Shown: piece by piece, positions 26,301 through 35,436 of the stretch
Numbering within the stretch: the stretch's first letter is position 1
Layout: each line of letters begins with the position of its first letter
Assembly: GCA_044225565.1 (NCBI GenBank)
Contig: JBGAIL010000001.1
Span: 7,954-71,953 of the forward strand
Direction: 5' to 3'
Source: CAVXAE01 sp044225565
GTDB lineage: Bacteria; Pseudomonadota; Gammaproteobacteria; Steroidobacterales; Steroidobacteraceae
DNA length: 64,000 bases
The notes under the pieces: generated by a model
The model's input: the letters and a program-made list of their open reading frames with translations, nothing else
What the model was told of the DNA's origin: nothing
Database searches by the model: none
Translations under genes and position numbers: made by a program

Positions 26301-27437
26301 TTACATGATGGTCTTCCACACCACCGTCGAGGCGGCACTCTCCTTGGAAGCGCTGGTGTAGGCCTTCACGCTGAAATAGTACGTGCCGGGCTGCAGCTCT
26401 TCGACGCTCACGCTGCGCAGCTGCGCGTTCGGAACCTCGAGCTTCTGCGTCATCGTGGTCGGGCTCGTGCCATAGAGCACGCGGAAGCCGGCAAGGTCCG
26501 TCAGTGGAGTGCCGTCCACGTTGGTCGTCGGCGCGCTCCAGCTCACCGTCGCCGTGCCGAGGATCATCGGCGCAACGTCGATGCTGAATGCCGCCAGGCG
26601 CGTGGTGGCTTTGCCGTCGCTCACGCTGATGATGACGTTCGCGCTAAGCCCTGCCTGCGTGGGCGTGCCAGTGAGCTTGCCCGTGGACGAGTTGAAGGAG
26701 GCCCATGCCGGCCTGTTCTGGATGCTGAACGCGAGCGCGTCACCGTCGGCGTCATTGGCGTTGGGCGTGAATGAATAGGCGCGGCCGACCGATCCCGTCG
26801 TGGCCGGCACGCCCGCGATCGTTGGTACGGCATTCGTGGGCTGCGGCGCCGGAGTGGGAGTCGGCGTGGGCGCCGGAGTCGGGGCGGGCGTCGGAGCCGG
26901 AGTCGGCGCAGGCGTTGGAGCAGGCGTCGGAGTCGGCGTCGGGGTGGGCGCAGGAGTCGGGGCCGGAGTCGGGGTGGGCGCAGGAGTCGGGGCCGGAGTC
27001 GGCTGCGGCTGCGGCTGCGGCTGTGGCGTCGGAGTCGGCGTCGGGGTGGGGCTCGGGGCCGGGCTCGACGCCTTCTTCTTCACCGTGATGGAGAACGCCG
27101 GCATCGCCGCGTACTTCCGCCACGTGTACGCATAAACCGTGATGTTCGAGTAGGTGCCGACGTCCCTGGCGCTCGGCGTGCCGTGGAGCTTGCCCGTGCG
27201 GCGGTTCAGCGTGAGCCACGAAGGCTTGTTCGCCACGAAGAACCCGGCGCGCTCCGCGGAATCGCCCGTGGCCTTGGCCTGGAAGCTGTAGGCCTGGCCG
27301 GCGATCGCCACCGTCTGCGGCTTGCCGCTCACGGCGAGCGCGGTGGCGGCATGCGCATTCGCGCCGAAGCCGAGGAATAGCAGCGCCGCGATGGCGAGCG
27401 CGCGGTGAGGGCGCAGGGACTCGGGTTTCGAAAGCAT
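26301..27437 (-). CDS. secreted Ig-like/Fn3 protein with Pro-Thr linker, riboswitch controlled
   Basis: A 378-residue exported protein. The signal peptide ends at NAHA before ATAL. Next comes a putative Ig/cadherin-like domain (He_PIG type, about 35-125; the phrase [16 protein letters not shown] is diagnostic), a linker of about 75 residues made of Pro-Ala-Pro-Thr, Thr-Pro and Pro-Gln repeats, a second He_PIG-like domain ([17 protein letters not shown]) and a C-terminal Fn3-like domain (about 280-375, [24 protein letters not shown]). There are no catalytic motifs; an adhesin or matrix protein is likely. ATG 27437 has AAGGAG eight bases upstream. A cyclic-di-GMP riboswitch lies in the leader. 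Confidence 0.85.
   Translation of the reverse strand: MLSKPESLRPHRALAIAALLFLGFGANAHAATALAVSGKPQTVAIAGQAYSFQAKATGDSAERAGFFVANKPSWLTLNRRTGKLHGTPSARDVGTYSNITVYAYTWRKYAAMPAFSITVKKKASSPAPSPTPTPTPTPQPQPQPQPTPAPTPAPTPTPAPTPAPTPTPTPTPAPTPAPTPAPTPAPTPAPTPTPTPAPQPTNAVPTIAGVPATTGSVGRAYSFTPNANDADGDALAFSIQNRPAWASFNSSTGKLTGTPTQAGLSANVIISVSDGKATTRLAAFSIDVAPMILGTATVSWSAPTTNVDGTPLTDLAGFRVLYGTSPTTMTQKLEVPNAQLRSVSVEELQPGTYYFSVKAYTSASKESAASTVVWKTIM
26847..27069. repeat. in-frame 6-base Pro-Thr/Pro-Ala codon repeat
   Basis: The linker of the Ig-like protein is coded by a degenerate hexamer array (on the plus strand units like GGAGTC and GGCGTC) with one perfect duplicated block (GGGTGGGCGCAGGAGTCGG occurs twice near 26940-26995) and a run of GGCTGC. 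Units stay in frame. Confidence 0.8.
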
Positions 27438-27540
27438 CCGGACGACTCCTTCGGTGAACACGGCGCTGGGCCTTCCGAAGGAGTTGCCGGACCTCGGCGA
27501 GCGAGATCACGAAGCCGATCGCCATGGGGAGCGCCCGGTT

Positions 27541-27622
27541 CCGGCAACCCCGCTATCCCCGGGCGTATCGCCCGTGGACCGGAGGCTTTGCGTCCCCGCC
27601 TCGCGGCGGGTTTGCCTTTGAC
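27541..27622 (-). promoter_or_regulatory. class-I cyclic-di-GMP riboswitch (GEMM-I)
   Basis: Read on the minus strand the leader shows all the conserved blocks of GEMM-I: AAAGGCAAACC, a P2 hairpin CCCGCC-GCGA-GGCGGG with a GNRA tetraloop, the invariant GGACGCAAAGCCTCC (27581-27595), a second hairpin CGGGCGATACGCCCG, then GGATAGCGGGGTTGCC closing P1 (GGCAA/TTGCC). This is nearly the Vc2 consensus. It lies about 100 bases before ATG 27437. The 3' strand of P1 (GTTGCCGG, 27541-27548) can alternatively pair with CCGGCAAC at 27483-27490, and ACTCCTTCGG (27475-27484) can pair with the Shine-Dalgarno region CCGAAGGAGT (27445-27454), so translation control is likely. Confidence 0.93.
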
Positions 27623-27885
27623 TGGCCGGGAGTAGACGCGCAAATCGCGCGGCGCGCAATTGTCGGCTTTCCCCTACAAGCGTTGCGCTGCGCGTCGGGA
27701 GCCAGCCGTCGCGCGTCGCACGACTCGTCGCAAACCGCGCCTTGGCCGCGCCGCATGTGACATTATTTCGCGCGCCTGTCGTCGTTCGAATACGATGCCG
27801 GCCCGTCGCGGCAGAATACGTTCACGACTTCGCACGCGGCCCGCCTTCGACTGCGGTGGTGTCGTCCGAAAAGAAGGGGAGCAGG

Positions 27886-29336
<1,451 letters not shown>

Positions 29337-29340
<4 letters not shown>

Positions 29341-30596
29341 AGCGTTTCGAATGTCTCGCCGTTGCAGCGGCCGCCATCGTCCTCTGGTGCGGGGATGCGT
29401 CGTCCCAGGAAGTGCTGATCCGCGGCGCGAAGGTGCACACCGTCTCGTCTCACGGCACATTGGACAAGGCGGACGTGCTCATTCGCGACGGTCGCATCGC
29501 GGCGGTGGCTGCCTCGCTCGATGCGCCTGCGAACGCCGCCGTGGTGGAAGCCGGCGGCCGCTCTCTCACGCCCGGCCTGTTCGGCGGGTTTTCAGGCATC
29601 GGCCTGGACGAGGTATCCGGTGAGTCGAGCACGCTCAATTCCACGCTCGACATCGGGGCCCCGGTCTGGCAGCTGCAGTGGCGGCCCGAGTTCGACGTCA
29701 CTCCGGCGTTCAATCCGCGCTCCACGCTTCTGCCCGTCGCGCGCATCGAGGGCATCACGTGGACCGTGCTGCAGCCCGGTGCCGATACGCTGCTCTCCGG
29801 CCAGGGTGCTGCCGTCACGCTGGACGGGCGGTTCGACGCGGCGCTCCCCGGCAGCCGCAGCCTGTTCGTGAACATCGAAGATGCAGGCTTCGCGTCTTCG
29901 GGCGGCAGCCGCGCAGCGGAATACATGCTGCTGGAACAGGCCATCCGCGAAGCCCGCTCCACGGGCGCGCCGCTGCAAGGCGCCTTGCTTCATCCCGCCG
30001 GGCGCGAGGTGCTCGCGCGCTATCTCAAAGGCGGTCGAGTCGTCTTCAACGTGAATCGCGCGGCAGACATCCGGGAAGTGCTGGCGTTCGCGCGGCGCAA
30101 CGGCATCAAGCCCGTCATCTGCGGCGGTATCGAAGCATGGGTCGTGGCGGGGGATCTGGCGCGTGAGCAGGTTCCGGTGCTGCTCGATCCGCTGCAGAAC
30201 CTTCCATCCAGTTTCGACGCGCTGGGTGCACGGCTCGACAACGCTGCGCTGCTGCAGAAAGCCGGAGTGCGCATCGCGTTCTCGCTGGCATCGTCCGATG
30301 GCAGCCACAACGCGCGCAAGGTTCGCCAGATCGCGGGCAATGCGGTGGCGCACGGTCTCGATTGGGAGGCAGCGCTCGCGGCGGTCACGGCGAACCCTGC
30401 CGAGATCTTCGGGCAGGGCGGCACGCGTGGCCGCATCGCGGTCGGTCAAACGGCGGACGTGGTGCTATGGAGCGGCGACCCGCTCGAGGTGAACGCGGTG
30501 GCCGACCAGGTGTGGATCGCCGGCAAACCGGTGGAGATGCGCTCGCGGCAGACGGAATTGCGGGACCGGTATCTCGGCGGCGTCGCGAAGCCCTGA
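29337..30596 (+). CDS. amidohydrolase-like partner lacking the HxH metal motif
   Basis: A 419-residue exported protein with signal peptide (ending CGDASSQ). It is homologous to the upstream gene (EVLIRGAKVHTVSSHGTLD, GRIAVGQTADVVLWSGDP), but the position of the HxH motif reads LTPGLFGGFSGIG and the barrel has no equivalent His pair. The metal centre therefore seems lost, and the protein is probably a non-catalytic partner or has a different chemistry. It starts in the ATGA overlap with gene one, so the two are made together and may form a heterodimer. Confidence 0.83.
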
Positions 30597-30609
30597 CCGA
30601 TCGCCGGCG

Positions 30610-31017
30610 ATGACGGCAATCGCGGGCATGGTGACACACGCGGGCGGTTGCCACTGCGGGCGTGTGCGCTTCGAAGTGCAGGCGCCTGCGCGTCTGCCGG
30701 TATCAGACTGCAACTGCTCCATGTGCAGCAAGGCGGGCTACCTGCACCTGCTGGTGCCGAAGTCGCGGTTCAGGCTGCTGCGCGGCGAGGAGGTGCTGAC
30801 CACGTACCAATTCAATACGGGGACGGCGCGGCACCTGTTCTGCTCGGTATGCGGCATCAAGTCGTTCTACGTGCCGCGCTCCCATCCTGACGGCTTCAGC
30901 GTGAACGCGCGTTGCCTGGACGAGGGCACGGTGGAATCGCTCGAAATCACTCCGGTGAACGGCCGGGAGTGGGAACGGCACTACCCCGAAGGCCACGGCG
31001 CGCCGCTCGAAGGCTGA
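30610..31017 (+). CDS. GFA (glutathione-dependent formaldehyde-activating-like) zinc protein
   Basis: A 135-residue protein with the GFA/CENP-V zinc fold. Zinc ligands are visible as CHC (GGCHCGRVRFEV), CNCSMC and the distal CSVCG. The family includes Gfa, which binds glutathione/formaldehyde adducts, but most members have no known role. ATG 30610 is followed by a second in-frame ATG at 30628 that would give the more usual N-terminus MVTHAGGCHCG. It follows the amidohydrolase pair by 13 bases. Confidence 0.88.
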   Translation: MTAIAGMVTHAGGCHCGRVRFEVQAPARLPVSDCNCSMCSKAGYLHLLVPKSRFRLLRGEEVLTTYQFNTGTARHLFCSVCGIKSFYVPRSHPDGFSVNARCLDEGTVESLEITPVNGREWERHYPEGHGAPLEG

Positions 31018-31097
31018 GCCGTTTCGCGCCGGCCGCGTCCTGTACGGTCGCGACACCGGAGAGTATTCTCATCGCGAACGCAGCGGGGGTGGCAGGC

Positions 31098-31424
31098 ATG
31101 CGGCTTTTCCGGCGTGGAGAAGGGCGGGTGTTTCGTCGCTTCGCGGATTTCTATCCGTTCTATCTCACCGAGCACGCGCATCCGGTGTCCCGCCGGTTGC
31201 ACTTCCTCGGCACGGCCTGTTTCATCACGCTGGCCGTGTATGCGCTGGCCTCGCAGCGCTACCTGCTGCTCGTGCTGTCCCCGCTGCCGGGCTATGCGCT
31301 CGCCTGGGCGGGCCATTTCTTCTTCGAGAAGAACCGGCCCGCCACGTTCACCCACCCGCTCTACAGCCTGCTCGCGGACTTCGTGATGTTCCGCGACATC
31401 CTCACCGGAAGGGTGCGCTGGTGA
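31098..31424 (+). CDS. DUF962 (Mpo1-like) membrane protein
   Basis: A 108-residue membrane protein. The family phrases are FADFYPFYLTEHAHPVSRRL and HFFFEKNRPATFTHPLYSLL with two helices between. Eukaryotic Mpo1/DUF962 proteins are Fe2+-dependent dioxygenases of alpha-oxidation of 2-hydroxy fatty acids, with conserved His residues; the HxHP and THP His residues are kept. ATG 31098 gives the usual length. A REP-like palindrome begins three bases after the stop codon, and the last codons are duplicated beyond the two-N scaffold join. Confidence 0.83.
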   Translation: MRLFRRGEGRVFRRFADFYPFYLTEHAHPVSRRLHFLGTACFITLAVYALASQRYLLLVLSPLPGYALAWAGHFFFEKNRPATFTHPLYSLLADFVMFRDILTGRVRW

Positions 31425-31426
31425 TG

Positions 31427-31467
31427 GGGGTCAGGTCCTGCGATGCTCGATCGCAGGACCTGACCCC
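31427..31467. repeat. REP-like palindrome, copy 1
   Basis: GGGGTCAGGTCCTGCGAT pairs perfectly with ATCGCAGGACCTGACCCC around a GCTCG loop (18-bp stem). The GGGGTCAGG..CCTGACCCC ends are of the intergenic palindrome type spread by RAYT (IS200-like) transposases. Confidence 0.8.
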
Positions 31468-31472
31468 ACAAC

Positions 31473-31474
31473 NN
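31473..31474. other. scaffold gap (two N) inside a duplicated segment
   Basis: The 60 bases before the gap (from GTGCGCTGGTGA at 31413) are almost repeated after it (from 31475), including the palindrome. This looks like two contig ends that both stop in the REP element and were joined without merging. Confidence 0.85.
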
Positions 31475-31490
31475 GTGCGCTGGTGAGAAG

Positions 31491-31531
31491 GAGGCCAGGT
31501 CTTGCGATGCTCGATCGCAGGACCTGACCCC
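31491..31531. repeat. REP-like palindrome, copy 2 (imperfect)
   Basis: Same element as at 31427, with a 3' arm identical to copy 1 and a 5' arm (GAGGCCAGGTCTTGCGAT) that carries three differences. It sits between the gap and the porin stop codon. Confidence 0.7.
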
Positions 31532-31544
31532 ACAACTCCCGACC

Positions 31545-32831
31545 TCAGAAGTTCACGAGGAAGAACAGCCGGAACCGTTCCAGCCAGTCGTCGTCGATCG
31601 CGGTCAGCGCGTTGTCCGGCTTGTAGTGGTACCAGATGGCGCTGATCTGCGTCTTCGGCGTCGGCACGTAGTCGAACGTCAGCGAGTGCAGCTTGTAGTT
31701 CGTCGCGATCGTCGTGTTGTCGTGTGAGAACGCGGCGAACACGGCGTCCGTCTCGGCCTGGGAGTAGCCGTAGGTGATGCGCCAGTCGCGCGGCTTGCTC
31801 GCACGGCCGATCATCAGGTCCGCGCCCCAGCCGGTGTCCGCATCGGTTTCCGCGCCGAAGTTCTTGACGTAGTCGCCGACGAAGCGCACGGGCCAGCGAT
31901 CGCCGAGCCCGCTCCACGTGGCGCCGACGATCAGGTCGCCGAGGTTGAAGTCGGAGAGATAGCTGCCGTCCGGATTCAGCAGGTTGGTGCGGAAGTCGCC
32001 GCTGTCCCCGCCGGTCGTGCTGCCCAGCTTGTAGTCGTAGTACGCCGCGGAGACGTCGTACTTCCACGAGCCCAGCGAAGGCGAGTCATAGCCCAGCTGG
32101 CCGCCGAGCATCGTGCTCTCCGGTCCCGCGGCTTGCTCGTCCACCACGAAGAAGAGGGCGTTCGCACGGAACGCGCCGCCGTTGCCGAGCGCATGCTTGT
32201 ACACCGCGCTCGCGCCTTGCGGGTTCACGTCACCGTCCCACACGAGGTCCGTGCGGGTGAACGGCTGCGGGATCTTGCCGCCATAGAGCTTCAGGTCGCC
32301 GAAGTTGAGCTGTGCGTACGCGAGGTCGACGCTCACCTGGAAGTCGTCGTCGAAGTTCGACAGCGTGACGTCGGTGCTGTTCGGATCGTCCGCATCGCCC
32401 GAAACGAGGCGGCCACCGATGGTGACTCGATCGTTGACGGCATACGTGGCGCCGAGACGGGCTCGCACCTGCGAGCTCTTGCGGTCGACGCCGTCCTGGT
32501 TGCCGTAATCGCCCTGGCCGCGCAGGCGCAGGTCCCCGGTGACGGCGAGCTTCGATTTCGCAGGCGCTGCGGCGGGAGCGGCTTGCGCCGCGATCTCGCT
32601 GGCGGGTGCCGCGCTCGCGGGCACCGACAGCCTGGCCTCCAGCGCGCGCAGCGTTTCCTCCGTCTTGCGCTGCTGCTCGTTGATGCGCGCCTGCTCGGCG
32701 CGCAGCGCCTGGATCTGCGCGCGAATCTCATCCGCCTCGGCGCTCGACTGCGCGAAGGCCGGGGCGACGCCGAGCGCCGCAATGGACAGGGCCGCAATGC
32801 GTGCGGCGACTGGCTTGCTCTGAAAGGTCAT
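31545..32831 (-). CDS. putative outer-membrane porin with N-terminal coiled coil
   Basis: A 428-residue outer-membrane protein. The signal peptide is cleaved after VAPAFA. Residues 30-70 form a coiled coil (EIRAQIQALRAEQARINEQQ), followed by an Ala/Pro linker and a beta-barrel of about 16 strands ending LFFLVNF with a terminal Phe. The pattern fits the 'putative porin' family in which the coiled coil trimerises in the periplasm, as in phosphate-selective porins. AGGAGAG precedes ATG 32831. Substrate not evident. Confidence 0.87.
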   Translation of the reverse strand: MTFQSKPVAARIAALSIAALGVAPAFAQSSAEADEIRAQIQALRAEQARINEQQRKTEETLRALEARLSVPASAAPASEIAAQAAPAAAPAKSKLAVTGDLRLRGQGDYGNQDGVDRKSSQVRARLGATYAVNDRVTIGGRLVSGDADDPNSTDVTLSNFDDDFQVSVDLAYAQLNFGDLKLYGGKIPQPFTRTDLVWDGDVNPQGASAVYKHALGNGGAFRANALFFVVDEQAAGPESTMLGGQLGYDSPSLGSWKYDVSAAYYDYKLGSTTGGDSGDFRTNLLNPDGSYLSDFNLGDLIVGATWSGLGDRWPVRFVGDYVKNFGAETDADTGWGADLMIGRASKPRDWRITYGYSQAETDAVFAAFSHDNTTIATNYKLHSLTFDYVPTPKTQISAIWYHYKPDNALTAIDDDWLERFRLFFLVNF

Positions 32832-33181
32832 GGACTCTCCTGAAAGGTCGATCGAAACGGTTGGCCTGGGACTTGCACCCGGTCCGCCATCGCGGACCGT
32901 ATCGTGCGTGCGTCATCGGCCGCCCGGCCATCATCCGGGTTTCCACGGACGGGGTTTTGCTGAAAAACGGCCGGCGCGGAGAGTAATTCCAGGGACCTGA
33001 CGCCCCGCTGATGTCATCGGCGCCCTGCCTCGCACCGGCAGGCCGGTTACACCCGCAATAACGCCACGGAACTGCCCTGCTCGGCCCGTGGCGCGCCGGC
33101 CGGCGAAAAATGGCCCGCGCGGTGCATTAGTCGCACCGCCCCGGGCGGGCACCGCTGGTAGGATGCGCGCCGGAGGGTTCC
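32832..33181. other. divergent intergenic region (porin / MOSC protein)
   Basis: About 350 bases with no convincing gene. It contains the hairpin GGTCCGC-CATC-GCGGACC near 32880 in the porin leader, a fragment GGGACCTGACGCCCC at 32991 that resembles half of the REP palindromes, and at 33156-33164 the extended -10 TGGTAGGAT of the MOSC gene, 17 bases before its start codon and in front of the ribosome site GGAGGG. Confidence 0.45.
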
Positions 33182-33994
33182 ATGGCTCACGCGACGATCA
33201 CTGCGCTCAACGTGTATCCCGTCAAATCCTGCCGCGGCATCGCGCTCGACACGGCGAAGCTCGGTCTCGCCGGCATCGAAAGCGACCGGAGGTGGATGGT
33301 CATCAGCGACAAGGGGCGCTTCCTCACGCAGCGCGAGGTGCCGCGTCTCGCGCTCATCGTGCCGAAGCTGGACGCCCGCGGCCTCACGCTCACCGCACCT
33401 GGCATGCCGGATATGGCGGTGCCGGCCGAGCCTGCGGGACCGAAGCTCGAAGTGGCCGTGTGGGGCGACAAGTGCCCCGGGTTCGAAGTGAGCGACGAGG
33501 TGGCGAAGTGGCTCTCGCAGTTCCTCGAGCGGCCCGTGCGCCTGGTGCGCTTCGACCCGCAGGGCGTGCGCCCCAGCGAGCCGGACTGGACGGGCGAGGT
33601 CGAGACGCGCAACGAGTTCTCGGACGGCTTTCCGCTGCTCGTGATTTCCGATGCTTCCCTGCAGGACCTCAACGCGCGGCTGCCCGAGCCGCTGCCGATG
33701 AACCGCTTCCGCCCGAACATCGTGCTCGGCGGCCTGCAACCGTACGACGAGGATCGCATCCACGACCTGCATGCGGGCGCTGTGCGGCTGCGCATCTCCA
33801 AGCCCTGCACGCGCTGCATCATCACCACGACGGACCAGATGCGTGGCGTGGTCACCGGCGATGAGCCGCTGCGCACGCTCAAGACCTATCGCTTCAGCAA
33901 GGAGCTGCGCGGCATGATGTTCGGCATGAACACGCTGGTGGTCGCCAGCGGCCCGCTCCGGGTCGGCCAGCAGCTCGAGATCGACTGGAAGTAG
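33182..33994 (+). CDS. MOSC domain protein (molybdenum cofactor-binding)
   Basis: A 270-residue protein with an N-terminal MOSC_N beta-barrel (ITALNVYPVKSCRGIALD) and a C-terminal MOSC domain. The Cys expected to ligate the molybdenum cofactor is in ISKPCTRCIITTTD, and NRFRPNIVLGG is the other family phrase. Relatives are YcbX, which detoxifies N-hydroxylated bases with a flavin reductase partner, and mARC. The fused 2Fe-2S domain of E. coli YcbX is absent, so electrons must come from another protein. GGAGGG lies seven bases before ATG 33182. Confidence 0.9.
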   Translation: MAHATITALNVYPVKSCRGIALDTAKLGLAGIESDRRWMVISDKGRFLTQREVPRLALIVPKLDARGLTLTAPGMPDMAVPAEPAGPKLEVAVWGDKCPGFEVSDEVAKWLSQFLERPVRLVRFDPQGVRPSEPDWTGEVETRNEFSDGFPLLVISDASLQDLNARLPEPLPMNRFRPNIVLGGLQPYDEDRIHDLHAGAVRLRISKPCTRCIITTTDQMRGVVTGDEPLRTLKTYRFSKELRGMMFGMNTLVVASGPLRVGQQLEIDWK

Positions 33995-34003
33995 CCCCCA
34001 GAA

Positions 34004-34034
34004 GGGGTCAGGCCGTGCTGCAAGGCCTGACCCC
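34004..34034. repeat. REP-like palindrome between convergent genes
   Basis: GGGGTCAGGCC-gtgctgcaa-GGCCTGACCCC, an 11-bp stem with a 9-base loop. It shares its ends with the palindromes at 31427 and 31491. Placed between the MOSC and OmpA stop codons, it can act as a bidirectional terminator. Confidence 0.75.
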
Positions 34035-34041
34035 CGTTCCG

Positions 34042-34755
34042 TCAGTTGCGGACCACCGCGTCCGGCTCGGGCTGCTCGATGCGCACGATGACGCGGCGCT
34101 CGAGGGCGTAGCCGTCCAGATCGCCTTCGGCGGCGGTCGTGTCGCGCTCACCGTGCGCTTCCACCACCAGCCGGCTGGCGTCGATGCCCTGACCGGCCAG
34201 CACCGCGGCAACCGCATCCGCGCGCTCCTTCGACAGAGTGTCGTTTTCCTCTTCCGTGCCGCGCGGGTCCGCATAGCCGGACACGCGGACGCGCATCTCC
34301 GGCATGCCGTTCGCCAGCTCGCCCACTTTCTTCAGCTGCTCGAAGGCACCGACCGGCAGCGAGGCGTCGTTGGTGCGGAACGTCACCTGGGTCTCGAGCT
34401 CGCTGCGGCGCTCGAGCCGCCTGGCGAGCGCGTCACCACGCGACTGCGACTCCGCGAGGCTGGCTCTGAGCTTCGAGCGCTCCACGTTGCCGTGCGCGAG
34501 ATCCGCTTCCAGCGCATGGTTCTCCACTTTCTGCCTGTGATACTTGTCTCCGAGCCAGGCGCCCGCCGCGGCGCCGATCACCGCGCCGAACGGCCCACCC
34601 GCGAGCGCGCCGATGGCGAGCCCCGAGCCGACACCGATGCTTTCCTGCTTCGAGGCGGCCCGATCCGCAGCCTGCACGGGCATGGTGGCCGCGCACGCCG
34701 CCATCACGGCCAGCGCGATGGCCGACGCGCGCTTGTTGCTGATCCGACTGTTCAT
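34042..34755 (-). CDS. OmpA-family outer-membrane protein with glycine zipper
   Basis: A 237-residue exported protein. The signal peptide ends at MPVQA. A glycine-rich zipper (GVGSGLAIGALAGGPFGAVI, GAAAGAWLG) gives a membrane-associated segment, then a charged helix and a C-terminal OmpA domain that binds peptidoglycan. The OmpA signature is present: VRVSGYADPRGTEEENDTLS and KERADAVAAVLAGQGIDASR. It probably ties outer membrane and cell wall. GGAGG six bases before ATG 34755 fixes the start. Confidence 0.9.
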   Translation of the reverse strand: MNSRISNKRASAIALAVMAACAATMPVQAADRAASKQESIGVGSGLAIGALAGGPFGAVIGAAAGAWLGDKYHRQKVENHALEADLAHGNVERSKLRASLAESQSRGDALARRLERRSELETQVTFRTNDASLPVGAFEQLKKVGELANGMPEMRVRVSGYADPRGTEEENDTLSKERADAVAAVLAGQGIDASRLVVEAHGERDTTAAEGDLDGYALERRVIVRIEQPEPDAVVRN

Positions 34756-34910
34756 ACGAAACCTCCGCTTGGTCCTGGGCGGCGGGAGCCCATCGCTTCC
34801 GCCTGGGCAACAGTTCAACGCAGGCCCGGGACGGCGGCAGGGCGCGATTGCGCCGGGCTGGGGAAGATTCGTGGCAGATTGTGGCAGCGGGTCGCAGAGC
34901 GCCCGGCGGC

Positions 34911-35351
34911 TCAGGCTTTCGGGGCCTCGCGCGGCGGGCCGCTGGCGGGCGGGGGAATGAGGTCGAGCCGTGCCATCTCCCGCGGGATCACGAGCAGCGA
35001 CACCCAGCCGTCCTGCGCGCCCGAGGGGTGCCACAGCTGCGTCTTGTCGTCGAAAGTGGCGACCGTGCGATGGCCGGCGCGCGCGACGCCTTCGGCGACG
35101 TGGAAGGACTCGAACGGGCCGAAGGCGGAGGACGCCCGCCCTGCGTTGTCCTCGAAGTAGATCAGTACCGCATCGGACCACTCGGCGCGTGCGAACTCAC
35201 CGTCCATGACCGTCCAATGTTTCAGCCATGTTGCGAGCGGCTCGTTCCGCGGCCCCCGGCACAGCACCGCGCCGATGATGCGGAAGAACGGCCCAGGCTC
35301 TATGGCGCTCGCCGTCCCCTGGCCGGGAGTGTGGAATCGCAAATGAAGCAT
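34911..35351 (-). CDS. hypothetical soluble protein
   Basis: A 146-residue protein without signal peptide or membrane helix. It has an aromatic-rich, mixed alpha/beta composition (RIIGAVLCRGPRNEPLATWL, WSDAVLIYFEDN, GWVSLLVIPREMARLD). I do not recognise a family. Its frame has normal codon bias for this genome. An extended -10 TGTTAGACT ends nine bases before ATG 35351 with no ribosome site, so the mRNA may be leaderless. It is divergent from the CorA-like gene. Confidence 0.6.
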   Translation of the reverse strand: MLHLRFHTPGQGTASAIEPGPFFRIIGAVLCRGPRNEPLATWLKHWTVMDGEFARAEWSDAVLIYFEDNAGRASSAFGPFESFHVAEGVARAGHRTVATFDDKTQLWHPSGAQDGWVSLLVIPREMARLDLIPPPASGPPREAPKA

Positions 35352-35360
35352 GGAGCGGCG

Positions 35361-35369
35361 AGTCTAACA
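35361..35369 (-). promoter_or_regulatory. extended -10 element of the 34911-35351 gene
   Basis: On the minus strand TGTTAGACT lies nine bases before ATG 35351, predicting a transcript that begins at or just before the start codon. Confidence 0.35.
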
Positions 35370-35436
35370 GGTTGACCCCACGCTGCCGCCCCGGCAGCAT
35401 CGCACCGCGTTTCACACCAGGGCCACAGGTATCGCG

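Noticed and set aside
31427..31531. CRISPR array, from two near-identical palindromic repeats
   Set aside because: Only two copies, no spacer of regular length, a scaffold gap between them and no cas genes; they are REP-like elements.
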